NCBI GenBank assembly: GCA_937136055.1 | Contig: CAKZOD010000095.1 | Location: forward strand, 1 to 46,278 | Direction of reading: 5' to 3' | DNA: 46,278 nucleotides | Origin: an uncultured Oceanospirillaceae bacterium | Lineage (GTDB): Bacteria > Pseudomonadota > Gammaproteobacteria > Pseudomonadales > Balneatricaceae | Shown: positions 1 through 8,676 of the stretch, in pieces | Numbering within the stretch: position 1 is the first letter of the stretch | Layout of the letters: every line of letters starts with the position of its first letter | The notes under the pieces: generated by a model | Databases searched by the model: none | Seen by the model: only the letters and a program-made list of their open reading frames with translations | Told to the model about the DNA's origin: nothing | Position numbers and translations under genes: made by a program

Positions 1-72
1 GAAAAAGATAGGAGCTTAACTTCAGCTGGCTTCTCTTTCTACCGGATTAGATGATGCACTTCAGATTTGAAT

Positions 73-795
73 TCAAGTATCATTATAAGTGTTATCTGCG
101 TGAATCATCTTCAACTCTTGTTCCCAGCGGCTTACCACTTTATCCGGTACTGATTGAGAAAAAGCAACGCAGTATTTTGTTTCAAATAAAACCACACCAC
201 TATTCGATAAAAGCTCTGTTTTTAACTTACTATTTTTACTTACCTCTATTACGTCCTCACCTAGCGCAATAAAATCAATCCGCTTCTTCATTAACATGGC
301 CAATACTTGCTCAGAAGTAGATACCGGGCTCAAATTGTTAAAACCATTACTAGATAAGACATTTGCTAAATGCAAACCTATTTGTGCAGCGGTAGAATAT
401 TTTTTGGCTGCATCTAAGGTACTGAAACTTATAGATGAATCTCTTAGCGTATATAAATAAGTTTTATCGGCATCTAAGCTACAAGCAAATTTAAGATATT
501 TGGCCCGTTCTTCTGTGTAAATGACAGGAAATAATATCTCGCCACTACCTTTTTTTAAGTTTCGCATTCCCCTTTTCCAAGGGAGGAATTCTAGCCTATA
601 GTTTTGCTTCATTCTCCTCATTACAAGCTCAATGACTTGTATGTTTACCCCTTTAGCAACACCCTCTTGTAGATAGCTGAAAGGGTAATAAGTATCTGTC
701 ATTACAGTTTGTTCGTGCTTTTCTTGCGCAAAAGCGCAAGTCGACATAACTAACTGAAAAAAAGCGATAAAGTATGCCACTTTCTTAAAAGCCAA
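73..795 (-). CDS. Solitary periplasmic solute-binding protein (SBP_bac_3 family)
   Basis: 240-residue protein with an N-terminal signal peptide (hydrophobic stretch ending in an AFA-Q cleavage-like site near residue 23) followed by a type-3 extracellular solute-binding fold: an early YYPFSY segment, then an LPWKRGMRNL segment and an EERAKYLKF segment typical of short SBP_bac_3 proteins. The family binds polar amino acids or similar small solutes in the periplasm. The start is a TTG codon preceded by AGGAG at 8-bp spacing; the nearest upstream ATG is followed at once by a stop, so TTG is the best start. No permease, ATPase or sensor kinase gene is adjacent, so this is an orphan binding protein; its ligand is unknown. 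It diverges from a second paralogue across a 332-bp gap. Confidence 0.8.
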   Translation of the reverse strand: MAFKKVAYFIAFFQLVMSTCAFAQEKHEQTVMTDTYYPFSYLQEGVAKGVNIQVIELVMRRMKQNYRLEFLPWKRGMRNLKKGSGEILFPVIYTEERAKYLKFACSLDADKTYLYTLRDSSISFSTLDAAKKYSTAAQIGLHLANVLSSNGFNNLSPVSTSEQVLAMLMKKRIDFIALGEDVIEVSKNSKLKTELLSNSGVVLFETKYCVAFSQSVPDKVVSRWEQELKMIHADNTYNDT

Positions 796-1127
796 GGATT
801 AATCTCCTACATAAGAATATGTGTATCAATTATAAAGCTCATAACAAGCTCTCTAAATAGTGATCTTAATATTTTAATCACTGTTAAGAGCTTAGCAGAT
901 AAAAATAGATGTGTTCTTGATAGGCCGACAATGATGAGGTCATGTTTAAAATTATTGTGCCACTACACTGTTTGTAAATCGATAGTTTAAAAATAGTCTT
1001 GTTCCAGCGATTTTTGGAAAGTCGTCTATAGTTAAATGGGAGATTGTGTTGCTTAAAATAGTAGTTGACGCAGGTGTTAGATCTGATCGTTGTTTATACG
1101 TGAAGTTAACTTTCAGGAGTTACGTAT
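796..1127. other. Intergenic region between divergent SBP genes
   Basis: 332 bp with no credible ORF. It must hold the promoters of both divergent binding-protein genes. The only clear structure is the two-part inverted repeat at 846-893, listed separately. The remainder is AT-rich and shows no recognisable RNA gene. Confidence 0.6.
846..893. repeat. Two-part inverted repeat in divergent promoter region
   Basis: Outer arms AAGCTCT (846-852) and AGAGCTT (887-893), and inner arms AGTGAT (859-864) and ATCACT (877-882), are both perfect inverted repeats sharing nearly the same centre. The DNA could act as an operator with two half-site pairs or fold as a hairpin with a side bulge. It has no T-tract, and it lies between divergent starts, so an operator is more likely than a terminator. 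No factor can be assigned. Confidence 0.45.
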
Positions 1128-1886
1128 ATGTTGGATAAAAGTAGAAACCTTATTTGTTGCTGCCTTTGTTGGGGTATTGTCGCAGTGCCATTGCATGCTA
1201 AAGCAATTGAGTTAGAGTTATTTGCTCATGAGCAAAAACCGTATCAATACAAAAATAAACAGGGAGAGATTCAGGGCTTTGCTTTTGAATTACTGAAAAG
1301 AGTGTTTGAGAGAGCGGACGTAAAGATTAAAAATAATAAGACTCCTATTTTGCCTTTTGCGAGAGCTTATAAAACTGTTGAAAGAAAAGTTAACACCGCA
1401 ATGTACATGACAGTGCGAAAAGCTGCACGTGAAACATTGTTCCAATGGGTTGGGCCGATTGCCTCTCGTGAAAAGTGGTTATATAAAATATCATCTAACG
1501 ATAGAGTATTAGTTAACTCTCTTGACCAAGCCAAGCAATTTAGAGTGGGTACCGTCAATAATTCATCGACTGACGAATATTTGAAAAAGCTAGGTTTTAA
1601 TAATTTGACATTGCTTGCAAATGAATCTCTGGTCTTCGGTATGTTTTTAGCTAATCGAGTTGAGCTTGTACCATCGCTGGAATTGACCATGGCATTTAAG
1701 CTACAAGAGCGCGGGCTAAAATATAGTAAAGTAGAAAAATTACTGCCTTTTGATAGCCGCTATCAATACTATTTAGCGGTTAACAAACAGGTTGACCCTA
1801 AGGTTGTTGCGAAGTTACAAAATGCGCTAAATGAGATAAAAGCGGATGGTAGTTATTCAGCTTTACGGGCGAAATACTTTAATTAG
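1128..1886 (+). CDS. Solitary periplasmic solute-binding protein (SBP_bac_3 family)
   Basis: 252 residues with a signal peptide (hydrophobic residues about 8-25, LHAKA-type cleavage region) and a type-3 solute-binding domain: IELELFAHEQKPYQYKN near the start, GFAFELLKRVF, and a C-terminal LNEIKADGSYSALRAKYF segment that is typical of the family. ATG is preceded by AGGAGT at suitable spacing. It is a distant paralogue of the divergent gene upstream and of the one at 14101. No transporter membrane genes accompany it. The ligand is unknown. Confidence 0.8.
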   Translation: MLDKSRNLICCCLCWGIVAVPLHAKAIELELFAHEQKPYQYKNKQGEIQGFAFELLKRVFERADVKIKNNKTPILPFARAYKTVERKVNTAMYMTVRKAARETLFQWVGPIASREKWLYKISSNDRVLVNSLDQAKQFRVGTVNNSSTDEYLKKLGFNNLTLLANESLVFGMFLANRVELVPSLELTMAFKLQERGLKYSKVEKLLPFDSRYQYYLAVNKQVDPKVVAKLQNALNEIKADGSYSALRAKYFN

Positions 1887-1896
1887 TTCATTAAAA

Positions 1897-1935
1897 AAAG
1901 GCTGTATAACAGGTAACATCAATGCCTCAGCCTTT
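1897..1935. terminator. Bidirectional intrinsic terminator
   Basis: Stem AAAGGCTG (1897-1904) pairs perfectly with CAGCCTTT (1928-1935). An A-run lies immediately to the left and a T-rich tail to the right, so it can stop transcription from both the plus-strand SBP gene and the convergent DoeB-like gene. Confidence 0.75.
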
Positions 1936-1953
1936 AGTTTTATTGAATTGTGA

Positions 1954-2943
1954 TTAAATCACTTTGGCAATCAGTGCTAAGAAATCCCCTGTTTGAATAA
2001 GTCCAGGAAAGTGTCGACCTGCTAAAATACCCGACGACTGTGCTCCATACTCTTCTGGAGCTTGGCCTGTGCGATCGAGTGGCCATATGCGAGCAATAAT
2101 ATCGCCTTCATTTATTGTGTCTTCAAGATCAAAACAATATTCAATTAAGCCATCTGAGTTACTAAACATATTACTGTTTGCAGCGCTCATATCGAGTGTT
2201 TTACTCTCTTCAATGACTAGTTCTCCATTTAAAATACCTGCATGGATAAGAAAGTTACGGACTCCTTTAACGGCAATATTTCGAGTTTTGGCTGATGCGC
2301 TGCCACCTCCACCAAGTTCAGTCGATAGGAATACCTTGCCTTGTTCTTCAACGGCGGTGTCGTACATGCCAACGTTATCTATTTCTTCAAGCATGAGGGA
2401 ATAAGGTGCGTTAAATGCCTGCATACTGGCAACACAAGCTTGTTGTTGTCGTTTGTCCTCTAAAATGTGGGCAGCGGCGAAGGGTATGAAATCTAGTGTT
2501 TTACCTCCCGCGTGAATGTCGAGAACATAGTCAGCAAGAGGTATTAGATGATGCTGAAAGTAATCCGCAATTTTTTCTGTCACGGTGCCGTCAGGCTTAC
2601 CTGGGAAGATGCGATTCATATTGCCGCCATCTATCGGTGAAGTTCGCGTTGTAGCTCTAAATGCCGGGTAATTCAGTGCAGGGACAATAATTACTCTGCC
2701 TTTTATGTCAGCAGCCGTTAAATTATGTGCTAAATGCTGCAGTGCTAGTGGGCCTTCATATTCATCACCATGGTTTGCGCCTGTGAGTAACGCAGTTGAG
2801 CCATTGCCATTGTTTATGACACAAATAGGGATCATAACAGAGCCCCAAGCAGAATCATCTCGACTGTATGGCAGGCGCAAATGACCGTGGTGTACACCAT
2901 CTTGGTCAAAAGGAATCGTTGAAATTATTGGGTTAGCTTTCAT
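1954..2943 (-). CDS. doeB: DoeB-like succinylglutamate desuccinylase/aspartoacylase family deacylase
   Basis: 329 residues with no signal peptide. It belongs to the zinc-dependent AstE/AspA (M14-like) family. GANHGDEYEGP supplies the expected zinc ligands His and Glu, NMNRIFPG lies in the substrate-binding region, and LDIHAGG supplies the third ligand. The GDEYEGP, RTSPIDGGNMNR and ELGGGG motifs resemble N-alpha-acetyl-L-2,4-diaminobutyrate deacetylase, the second enzyme of ectoine/hydroxyectoine catabolism, which removes acetate to give diaminobutyrate. ATG is preceded by AAGGAA. It diverges from a CMD-like gene and an Lrp/AsnC regulator; DoeX, the known ectoine-degradation regulator, belongs to the Lrp family. 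The ectoine hydrolase gene doeA and the later doeC/doeD genes are not in the window, so the substrate assignment is inferred from motifs only. Confidence 0.7.
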   Translation of the reverse strand: MKANPIISTIPFDQDGVHHGHLRLPYSRDDSAWGSVMIPICVINNGNGSTALLTGANHGDEYEGPLALQHLAHNLTAADIKGRVIIVPALNYPAFRATTRTSPIDGGNMNRIFPGKPDGTVTEKIADYFQHHLIPLADYVLDIHAGGKTLDFIPFAAAHILEDKRQQQACVASMQAFNAPYSLMLEEIDNVGMYDTAVEEQGKVFLSTELGGGGSASAKTRNIAVKGVRNFLIHAGILNGELVIEESKTLDMSAANSNMFSNSDGLIEYCFDLEDTINEGDIIARIWPLDRTGQAPEEYGAQSSGILAGRHFPGLIQTGDFLALIAKVI

Positions 2944-3198
2944 GATTTATTCCTTTTTATTTTAATACCCATGAAAGGGAGCGCATAATTGTTAGTAGCT
3001 ATTTCTATCGTAAATAGATTGATGTAAAAGCTTTTTTAGGCCAGTCACTTTAAGCATTAACTCGATTGGAGTGGAAAAGTATCACCGCCTTGATTATTAA
3101 ACAACCATTATTCGCCTTGCATTACAAAGCCTGTTATAGGTGCAATCAAATTGCTAAACTGCTGGATTATCAGATTAACAAATTATAGAGAAGGAAGT

Positions 3199-3579
3199 AT
3201 GAACGATAGACGTAAACGCGGAGAGCAAATTCGACGCGAAGTAATGAGTGACCCATTTGTAGACCGTTCTTTAGGTAATGCCAGTGATTTTGATATACCT
3301 TTGCAAGAGCTGGTTATGGAGACAGCTTGGGGAACTGTTTGGGATCGCGATGACCTTCCCAGAGAGACACGTAGTTTGGTGACTATTGCAATGTTAGCGG
3401 CAATGAAGTGCCCAAATGAGTTGAAAGGGCATGTGCGTGGTGCATTACGCAATGGTTGTAGTGTTGAAGAAGTGCGTGCAGTTTTGTTACACGCCTTACC
3501 TTATATTGGTGCGCCTGCTAGCTTAGAAGCTTTTCGTGCCGCTAAAGAGGCCGTAGAGGAATATCAAGAACAAGAATAG
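3199..3579 (+). CDS. Carboxymuconolactone decarboxylase (CMD) family protein
   Basis: 126 residues from the ATG at 3199, which follows a GAAGGAAG ribosome-binding site; an in-frame start 48 bp upstream lacks one. The sequence is a PcaC-type all-helical CMD domain. RSLVTIAMLAAM, then ELKGHVRGALRNGCSVEEVRAVLLHALPYIGAPASLEAF, match the conserved second half of 4-carboxymuconolactone decarboxylases, and the length fits (about 130). Family members decarboxylate gamma-carboxymuconolactone or act as small peroxidase-like proteins. No protocatechuate pathway genes are nearby, so the exact reaction is unknown. It is followed after 51 bp by the Lrp-type regulator and is probably co-transcribed with it. 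Confidence 0.75.
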   Translation: MNDRRKRGEQIRREVMSDPFVDRSLGNASDFDIPLQELVMETAWGTVWDRDDLPRETRSLVTIAMLAAMKCPNELKGHVRGALRNGCSVEEVRAVLLHALPYIGAPASLEAFRAAKEAVEEYQEQE

Positions 3580-3630
3580 TACAAACCTTTGCTCAGCGTT
3601 CAATGGGTAAGCGTTTAGATAGGAGTTACA

Positions 3631-4056
3631 ATGGAATTAGAATCTAGAGATAAACAGCTTATCGCGTTACTTAAGCAAAACGGCCGTGAATCTGTTGTAT
3701 CTTTGAGCAAAAAGCTAGGTGTTTCCAGAGCAACAGTGCAAAGTCGTATTGAGTTGTTAGAGCGTCGTCGGGTAATTAAGGGTTATACGGTTGTTTTTGA
3801 AGATGAGTATGAGAATCGCCTGTTACGTGCCATTATGGCTGTCAACCTTAAGGCCGGTGTCTCTCGAAAGGTCGTTGAGCATTTGCGAACCCGTTCACAA
3901 GTAACGAAAATTCTATCGGTGAGTGGTATCTACGATTTAATGATAGAACTTACCGTTGAAACAACTCAAGAGCTTGATAAACAAGTAGATGATATTCGAG
4001 AAATCGAAGGGATTGAGAGTTCAGTTACGTCTATTGTATTGGCTGATTATCATTAA
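3631..4056 (+). CDS. Lrp/AsnC family transcriptional regulator
   Basis: 141 residues. An N-terminal helix-turn-helix (about residues 5-50, LSKKLGVSRATVQSRIELLERRRVIKGYTV) is followed by an alpha-beta ligand-binding RAM domain (about 65-141) with the usual VSGIYDLMIELTVET strand. AGGAGT precedes the ATG. Gene order with the divergent DoeB-like deacylase makes a DoeX-like regulator of compatible-solute or amino-acid catabolism plausible, but this is inference from context. Confidence 0.85.
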   Translation: MELESRDKQLIALLKQNGRESVVSLSKKLGVSRATVQSRIELLERRRVIKGYTVVFEDEYENRLLRAIMAVNLKAGVSRKVVEHLRTRSQVTKILSVSGIYDLMIELTVETTQELDKQVDDIREIEGIESSVTSIVLADYH

Positions 4057-4063
4057 AGATTGG

Positions 4064-4092
4064 CGATAATGGGATTTGCTGCCCCATTATCG
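4064..4092. terminator. Stem-loop terminator between convergent genes
   Basis: A perfect 10-bp stem, CGATAATGGG (4064-4073) with CCCATTATCG (4083-4092), and a 9-nt loop lie between the stop of the Lrp gene and the stop of the convergent 99-residue gene. A long T-run is missing, so efficiency is uncertain. Confidence 0.55.
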
Positions 4093-4104
4093 TAACAAAA
4101 CAGA

Positions 4105-4404
4105 TCAATAATACTCTTCATCTGTTTCAGGTTTTGTAGCAGGTTTGGCTAAAATTTCTAGGTAAAAAGATTCTAGCTTTTGTTGTTCTGCTTTATCAAT
4201 ATGCTTGTTGATAGTGGCCAAATGGATCGCTTTAGCACTTTGCTCATCAACGCCATATCGGCAGTCAAAATCCCAAAAATCAGCGTCTTTTGGTAATGCT
4301 TTGTTACGCTCTCTCTTCAAGTACTTTTTAACTTCATACTTATAGGATTCGACTAAGCGAGGGAGTGCTTTTTTAGGATGGGATAATACAAATGTCTTTT
4401 TCAT
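4105..4404 (-). CDS. Small conserved protein, DUF6172-like
   Basis: 99 residues, charged and soluble. It begins MKKTFVLSHPKKALPRLVE, continues with a basic EVKKYLKRERNKALP stretch, and has a FWDFDCRYG motif followed by a predicted amphipathic region. This pattern recalls the DUF6172 family of small proteobacterial proteins with no known function; the assignment is from memory of the motif. No signal peptide or membrane segment is seen. It stands alone, convergent to the Lrp gene. Confidence 0.65.
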   Translation of the reverse strand: MKKTFVLSHPKKALPRLVESYKYEVKKYLKRERNKALPKDADFWDFDCRYGVDEQSAKAIHLATINKHIDKAEQQKLESFYLEILAKPATKPETDEEYY

Positions 4405-4575
4405 GTTTCGTTTCTTTTAGGTAAATATAGAGTACAAGTTTACAGCAATTCGGCTCAAAATTGCGATTAAACTGCTTGTAGTGGAGAAAAAGTTATTAAT
4501 AGCAGTATTTTGTCGGCGTGTGATTTTTTATTTGCGCTAACGGGTGATATAACGGCGCGTAGCAGCCGGTATAAT

Positions 4576-5022
4576 TTAACGGCAAAATTTCTTTCTTGTT
4601 TTATCAATAGTGTAAAGGGATAGAAAAATAATAGAGCAATAAAAGCTTAGATATAAACCGGTTAGCATAGTTAGAAAATAAATACCAAAGAAGTCATTAG
4701 CGTGCATATTAAATAGCTGTAGAGTAAAAATCGCCCCCATTCCTGCATATACATCGGGCAATATTAGAATTTGTAAGAAGATTCTTGCGCTGGCACTTAT
4801 GCGTAACTTGCGGCTGAAATCATTCCTAGAACGTTGTAGGAGATAGATGTCTAAGCTCAGATAAATAATATACCAAGTGAAGACAGCGCAGACCATCGAA
4901 AGAAAAGAATTAAAACTAGTGACATGTGCACCCCAAAAGAAACCAGATATAGCATTAAGTGCAATTATTAGCAGCCATTTACAATAGATGTTCAACGAGC
5001 TGATCAAATTCGGTAAACGCAT
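4576..5022 (-). CDS. Hypothetical inner-membrane protein
   Basis: 148 residues with about four hydrophobic membrane segments (roughly 13-32, 38-60, 80-108 and 112-138) and a basic C-terminus (TIDKTRKKFCR). No family recognised. AGGAGAAG lies upstream of the ATG. It starts 32 bp behind the stop of the retropepsin-like protease gene on the same strand, so the two are probably one transcript and may act together at the inner membrane. Confidence 0.6.
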   Translation of the reverse strand: MRLPNLISSLNIYCKWLLIIALNAISGFFWGAHVTSFNSFLSMVCAVFTWYIIYLSLDIYLLQRSRNDFSRKLRISASARIFLQILILPDVYAGMGAIFTLQLFNMHANDFFGIYFLTMLTGLYLSFYCSIIFLSLYTIDKTRKKFCR

Positions 5023-5054
5023 TATCTATCTTCTCCTATAGATCAAGCCTCTGC

Positions 5055-5807
5055 TCACTTTAAAACATCATCTAAAGAACTAATTTGCTGCTGAATTTTT
5101 AAGTACTCATCCTTATTCCAGATGATATGGCTATCTTGGAAGTTTATTTTGTAATCGAGCTTTGATAATACATCCATGCCGAGTAAGCCATCACTACTTG
5201 AAGTACCTTGGTGATCTATCATTAAGACATTTTTATCATCGAAGCTTACCGGACCAAACGACAGGCTCTTTAATGATAATAACCATGTTTTAATTAAACC
5301 ACCCCCTGCTACTTGAGCATAGGTTTGTCTTGCATTTTTAAAGTTGAAATCAGGCAGAGTATCCACATTCAATACGGTCGATGTGGCACCGGTATCTAAC
5401 AGCAAATTAACAATTTTTCTGCTACCAGCGTGCGAGATATTTACAGGAATAATGACTTTATTTTGGTGAATTTTTACTTTAGTTTTCATTTTTTTAGATA
5501 GCGCTAATAGCTTTCTCTTAGTGTTACGAGCGGCCATTTTTTGCGCTAGAGCAGCATTTTCAAGTGCATGCTTTTTTTGCTGTATAGGGTCGATACTTGG
5601 CTCGTTTAGTGCTCTTTTTCGGAGTTGATTTTTATACTTAGTTGGAACTTGAGAGAGCCTGTCAACATAAATTTTTCGCCCTGCATCGTTCACGTACTGA
5701 TAGATTGCTGAATACGCAGATGGGTGAGCACTGAATAGAAAGATACCAAGTAAGATGGTTGAAAGGAGTTTCACGTATAGAGCCTTTTGGTAATAACTGT
5801 TGGGCAT
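5055..5807 (-). CDS. Periplasmic retropepsin-like aspartic protease with DUF4124 N-terminus
   Basis: 250 residues. Order of parts: a signal peptide (residues about 12-34), a DUF4124-like segment (IYQYVNDAGRKIYVDRLSQVP), a basic helical linker (about 60-112), then a clan-AA aspartic protease domain with the catalytic LLLDTGATSTVLN motif and a later GLLGMDVLSKLDY motif. Single-domain proteases of this kind would need to dimerise like retropepsin. The substrate is unknown. The listed ATG has no ribosome-binding site; a GTG at 5774, preceded by AAAAGG, would give a tidier signal peptide and may be the true start. It lies upstream of the small membrane protein gene. Confidence 0.8.
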   Translation of the reverse strand: MPNSYYQKALYVKLLSTILLGIFLFSAHPSAYSAIYQYVNDAGRKIYVDRLSQVPTKYKNQLRKRALNEPSIDPIQQKKHALENAALAQKMAARNTKRKLLALSKKMKTKVKIHQNKVIIPVNISHAGSRKIVNLLLDTGATSTVLNVDTLPDFNFKNARQTYAQVAGGGLIKTWLLSLKSLSFGPVSFDDKNVLMIDHQGTSSSDGLLGMDVLSKLDYKINFQDSHIIWNKDEYLKIQQQISSLDDVLK

Positions 5808-6009
5808 TAATTATTTTTTTATTAATTGTATAAGGTGCAACCTGAATCGATTGTTTAAAAGAGGGGCTATTTTAAAATATATTTATAGGTGTGCTTAAAG
5901 TGAGTATCAAAGTGCAAGTATTCGGGGCATGCTATTTTGGAAAGAAATTACCCATTATTACTGTAACAATTATCGGGTACACTCGAGTAAATATCTCAAG
6001 GAGTTGATT

Positions 6010-6669
6010 ATGAATGCCGCTCAGCCACAGTATGTTTTTAAAGCCAGTGAAAAACCTTCTCTAAAAACGCACTCTGTTCCCATCGTTATTGCTAACGAAC
6101 AGACAGTGCAAGGTTATGGCTGCTTAGTTGACGATCCAAGCAATTTTGATATTGAAATCGTCCAGTGGCCCGCTCAGGGGTGGCGAAAGATTGATGCTAA
6201 TACTGGGGATGAAGGAGGGTTTGTTGAAGGCGTATTTCATTGTCAGTGGCAGGGTGATGTATTGCGTGGTTGGAATGAGGCGGTAGATGGTGATTACGTA
6301 CTGGGATGGAGCGCTGATCCGCAAAGTGCAAATGATAAAGAGCAAACAGTAGCCAGAGATCAAGTACTGCTATGGCATATGAATTATCATCCAGACGGAG
6401 GGCAGATGTTCTTCCCATTGGACAATGAGCCATTTGTTGTGCCAGTGGCTTTACCAGGGGATGATTTGACGCTCGATAAAATTATTGCGTTTTGGTGCGA
6501 TGGCAGTAAAGGGCTGTATATTCACCCTAATATTTGGCATGAAGGAGTATTTCCTATTGCTGATGAGCAGCGATTTCTGGATCGACAAGGGAAAGTACAC
6601 GCAAGAGTCAGTGCTGATATTGGACAAGAGTTTGGTGTGTACTTAAGTGTCCCTTTGATTCGCGATTAA
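6010..6669 (+). CDS. Ureidoglycolate lyase family protein
   Basis: 219 residues from the ATG at 6010, which follows AAGGAG at 6-bp spacing; the longer reading frame upstream lacks a comparable site. The sequence matches the AllA/ureidoglycolate lyase cupin family: VQGYGCLVDDPSNFDIEIVQWPAQGWRKID near the start, a central LLWHMNYHPDGGQMFFP, and IIAFWCDGSKGLYIHPNIWHEGVFP, where the His residues fit the cupin core. Classical members cleave ureidoglycolate to glyoxylate and urea in purine breakdown. No allantoin or urate genes lie nearby, so the physiological substrate may differ. Confidence 0.75.
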   Translation: MNAAQPQYVFKASEKPSLKTHSVPIVIANEQTVQGYGCLVDDPSNFDIEIVQWPAQGWRKIDANTGDEGGFVEGVFHCQWQGDVLRGWNEAVDGDYVLGWSADPQSANDKEQTVARDQVLLWHMNYHPDGGQMFFPLDNEPFVVPVALPGDDLTLDKIIAFWCDGSKGLYIHPNIWHEGVFPIADEQRFLDRQGKVHARVSADIGQEFGVYLSVPLIRD

Positions 6670-6689
6670 GGCAGCAGCTGAGGCACCTC

Positions 6690-8546
6690 CTAAATTTGAA
6701 AATCAAATTGTTGTAATGCCTCAGCATTATTTTTATTCGGTGTATCATGGTATTGTTTTAGATAAGCTTTTAGCTCTGGTAGTGGCAGTGGCTGACTAAA
6801 ATAATAACCTTGCACTGTCATGCAACCAATTTCCTCCAGTGCTTCTTTTTGCGCTAATAGTTCAACGCCTTCAGCGACAATATGCAGGTCCAAGTTTTTA
6901 GCCATTGAACACAAACTCGTGCAAATTTCTTTGTCGTAGCGATCGGTTGTGATGTCTTTAACAAATGATTTGTCGATCTTAACTTCGCTAATTGGTAGCA
7001 TTTTTAGGTAATTAAGTGATGAATACCCTGTCCCAAAATCGTCGATAGCGAAGCGAATTCCTCGTTTTCGCAAAGTATTCATCACAGGTTGTACTAAACT
7101 AGTGTTTTGTATCAGGGTACGCTCAGTAACCTCTAGGACTAAGCGGTTAGGGTTAAAGTCTGTTCGCTCTAAAATATCAATGACTTTAGCTGGGAAGCTT
7201 TCGTCCGATAAATGGGTAGAAGATAAGTTGACAGCTAATGAGTAGCGATTATCTATAGCGCCGATTTGGCGACAGCTCGTTTCCAGCACCCATAGATCAA
7301 TCATATTAATAAAGCCGTTGCTTTCAATGGAATCAATGAAATACTCAGCTGCTAATATTCCTTTTTCTGGATGATTCCAACGAATTAGAGCTTCAACACA
7401 CACAGGTATATTATTGAAGTTGTTGATTTGCGGTTGGTAATAGACTTCAAATTGACCTTCTTTAGATGCTGCTCGCAACTCGTGTTGCATGTTAATACGC
7501 TGAAGTAAGTGCTCTTTCATTTCGTTATCAAAATGATAATAGCGGTTGCGGCCATTTGATTTAGAATGGTACATCGCTATATCAGCATGCTTCATGAGAA
7601 TTGAGAGCTCTTCCCCATGTTGTGGGTATGAGGCGATGCCTATACTAGTGCCCACTTGGATTTTCTGATTATTAACAATTGCTAGACGGTTGACGATATC
7701 AATAATTCGCTGCGCAAAACTATCGACCGGTTCTTCATTATCAAGTTGATAAATGACGGTGAATTCATCTCCGCCTATTCTAGAAAAACTGATCTTCTCA
7801 CTTTCTAGCTCTCTAAAACGCTCACTAATCGTTTGAATTAATTTATCGCCAGCTTCATGACCTAAGGTATCGTTAATTTCTTTAAAGTTATCCAAATCGA
7901 GAAACAATAAGGCCACAGGCTGCTTGTTATCGATTTGCTCTTGTAAGCTTTTACGAAAGGCAGCGCGGTTTTGTAAACCGGTTAAAGGATCAAAATAAGA
8001 AAGCTGCGCAACGACTTGCTGAAGTTGGCGCTGCTCTATTGCAACTCCTAAAGTTTCTCCAGCTGCTTTCATAAAATCTAATTGGCGCTCAGAAGGCTTC
8101 TGTATATTTGAGAAGTAGCAAGCGAAAGTGCCTAATAAGGTGCCGCGATTATTTAGTATTGGTGTTGACCAGCAGGCTCGTAAATTTGCTTTAGCAGCTA
8201 GCCCTTTAAAATCTGCCCAAAAGGGATGTGTTTGGATATCTTCAACAATAGTTAGCTCTTTGTTGTAGGCTGCATTACCGCAACTACCGATACCAGGACC
8301 AATATGAACGCCGTTAATAATTTGGTTGTAAAAAGCAGGTAAGCTCGGGCCTGCAGCAGTATGTAATGTTGCTTGGTGACTATTGATAAGTAAAATAGAG
8401 CAAGACATGTCCCAAGCAGCTTCTGCTGCTCTAATAACGGCGTCAAATAATGAACTGAGTGCGATATCGTTACACAATAGATGAGGCGAAACAGAGTCTC
8501 GTGCTTCGTTTTGCTCCAGCCAATTCCAGTTCTTCTGCAACGTCAT
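6690..8546 (-). CDS. GAF-GGDEF-EAL cyclic-di-GMP enzyme
   Basis: 618 residues, cytoplasmic. A GAF sensor domain (about 25-172) precedes a diguanylate cyclase domain (about 182-345) with an intact GGDEF motif at 258-262, and an EAL phosphodiesterase domain (about 352-605). The EAL domain keeps the expected residues: EALIRW at 385, the Asn in LAVNLS, EVTE, IDDFGTGYSS, the Lys in VKIDKSF, and AEGVE. No RxxD inhibitory site precedes GGDEF. Both activities could be real, so the protein may make or degrade c-di-GMP depending on what the GAF domain senses. It is transcribed alone. The region 130-260 bp upstream carries an unusual operator-like cluster. Confidence 0.92.
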   Translation of the reverse strand: MTLQKNWNWLEQNEARDSVSPHLLCNDIALSSLFDAVIRAAEAAWDMSCSILLINSHQATLHTAAGPSLPAFYNQIINGVHIGPGIGSCGNAAYNKELTIVEDIQTHPFWADFKGLAAKANLRACWSTPILNNRGTLLGTFACYFSNIQKPSERQLDFMKAAGETLGVAIEQRQLQQVVAQLSYFDPLTGLQNRAAFRKSLQEQIDNKQPVALLFLDLDNFKEINDTLGHEAGDKLIQTISERFRELESEKISFSRIGGDEFTVIYQLDNEEPVDSFAQRIIDIVNRLAIVNNQKIQVGTSIGIASYPQHGEELSILMKHADIAMYHSKSNGRNRYYHFDNEMKEHLLQRINMQHELRAASKEGQFEVYYQPQINNFNNIPVCVEALIRWNHPEKGILAAEYFIDSIESNGFINMIDLWVLETSCRQIGAIDNRYSLAVNLSSTHLSDESFPAKVIDILERTDFNPNRLVLEVTERTLIQNTSLVQPVMNTLRKRGIRFAIDDFGTGYSSLNYLKMLPISEVKIDKSFVKDITTDRYDKEICTSLCSMAKNLDLHIVAEGVELLAQKEALEEIGCMTVQGYYFSQPLPLPELKAYLKQYHDTPNKNNAEALQQFDFQI

Positions 8547-8676
8547 AAATAATCCATTTCCTTTGTTTCAATCGCTAAAGACTCATACTAATAGTGTGTT
8601 GTTTAAAAAACTAGGAAAAAAGACTAGAAAATAGTCACAGTTGTCACAGCTCAAATAAAATGCGATTACTCATATA

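Noticed and set aside
51..272. 73-codon plus-strand frame at the window start
   Set aside because: Antisense to the SBP gene, with no ribosome site.
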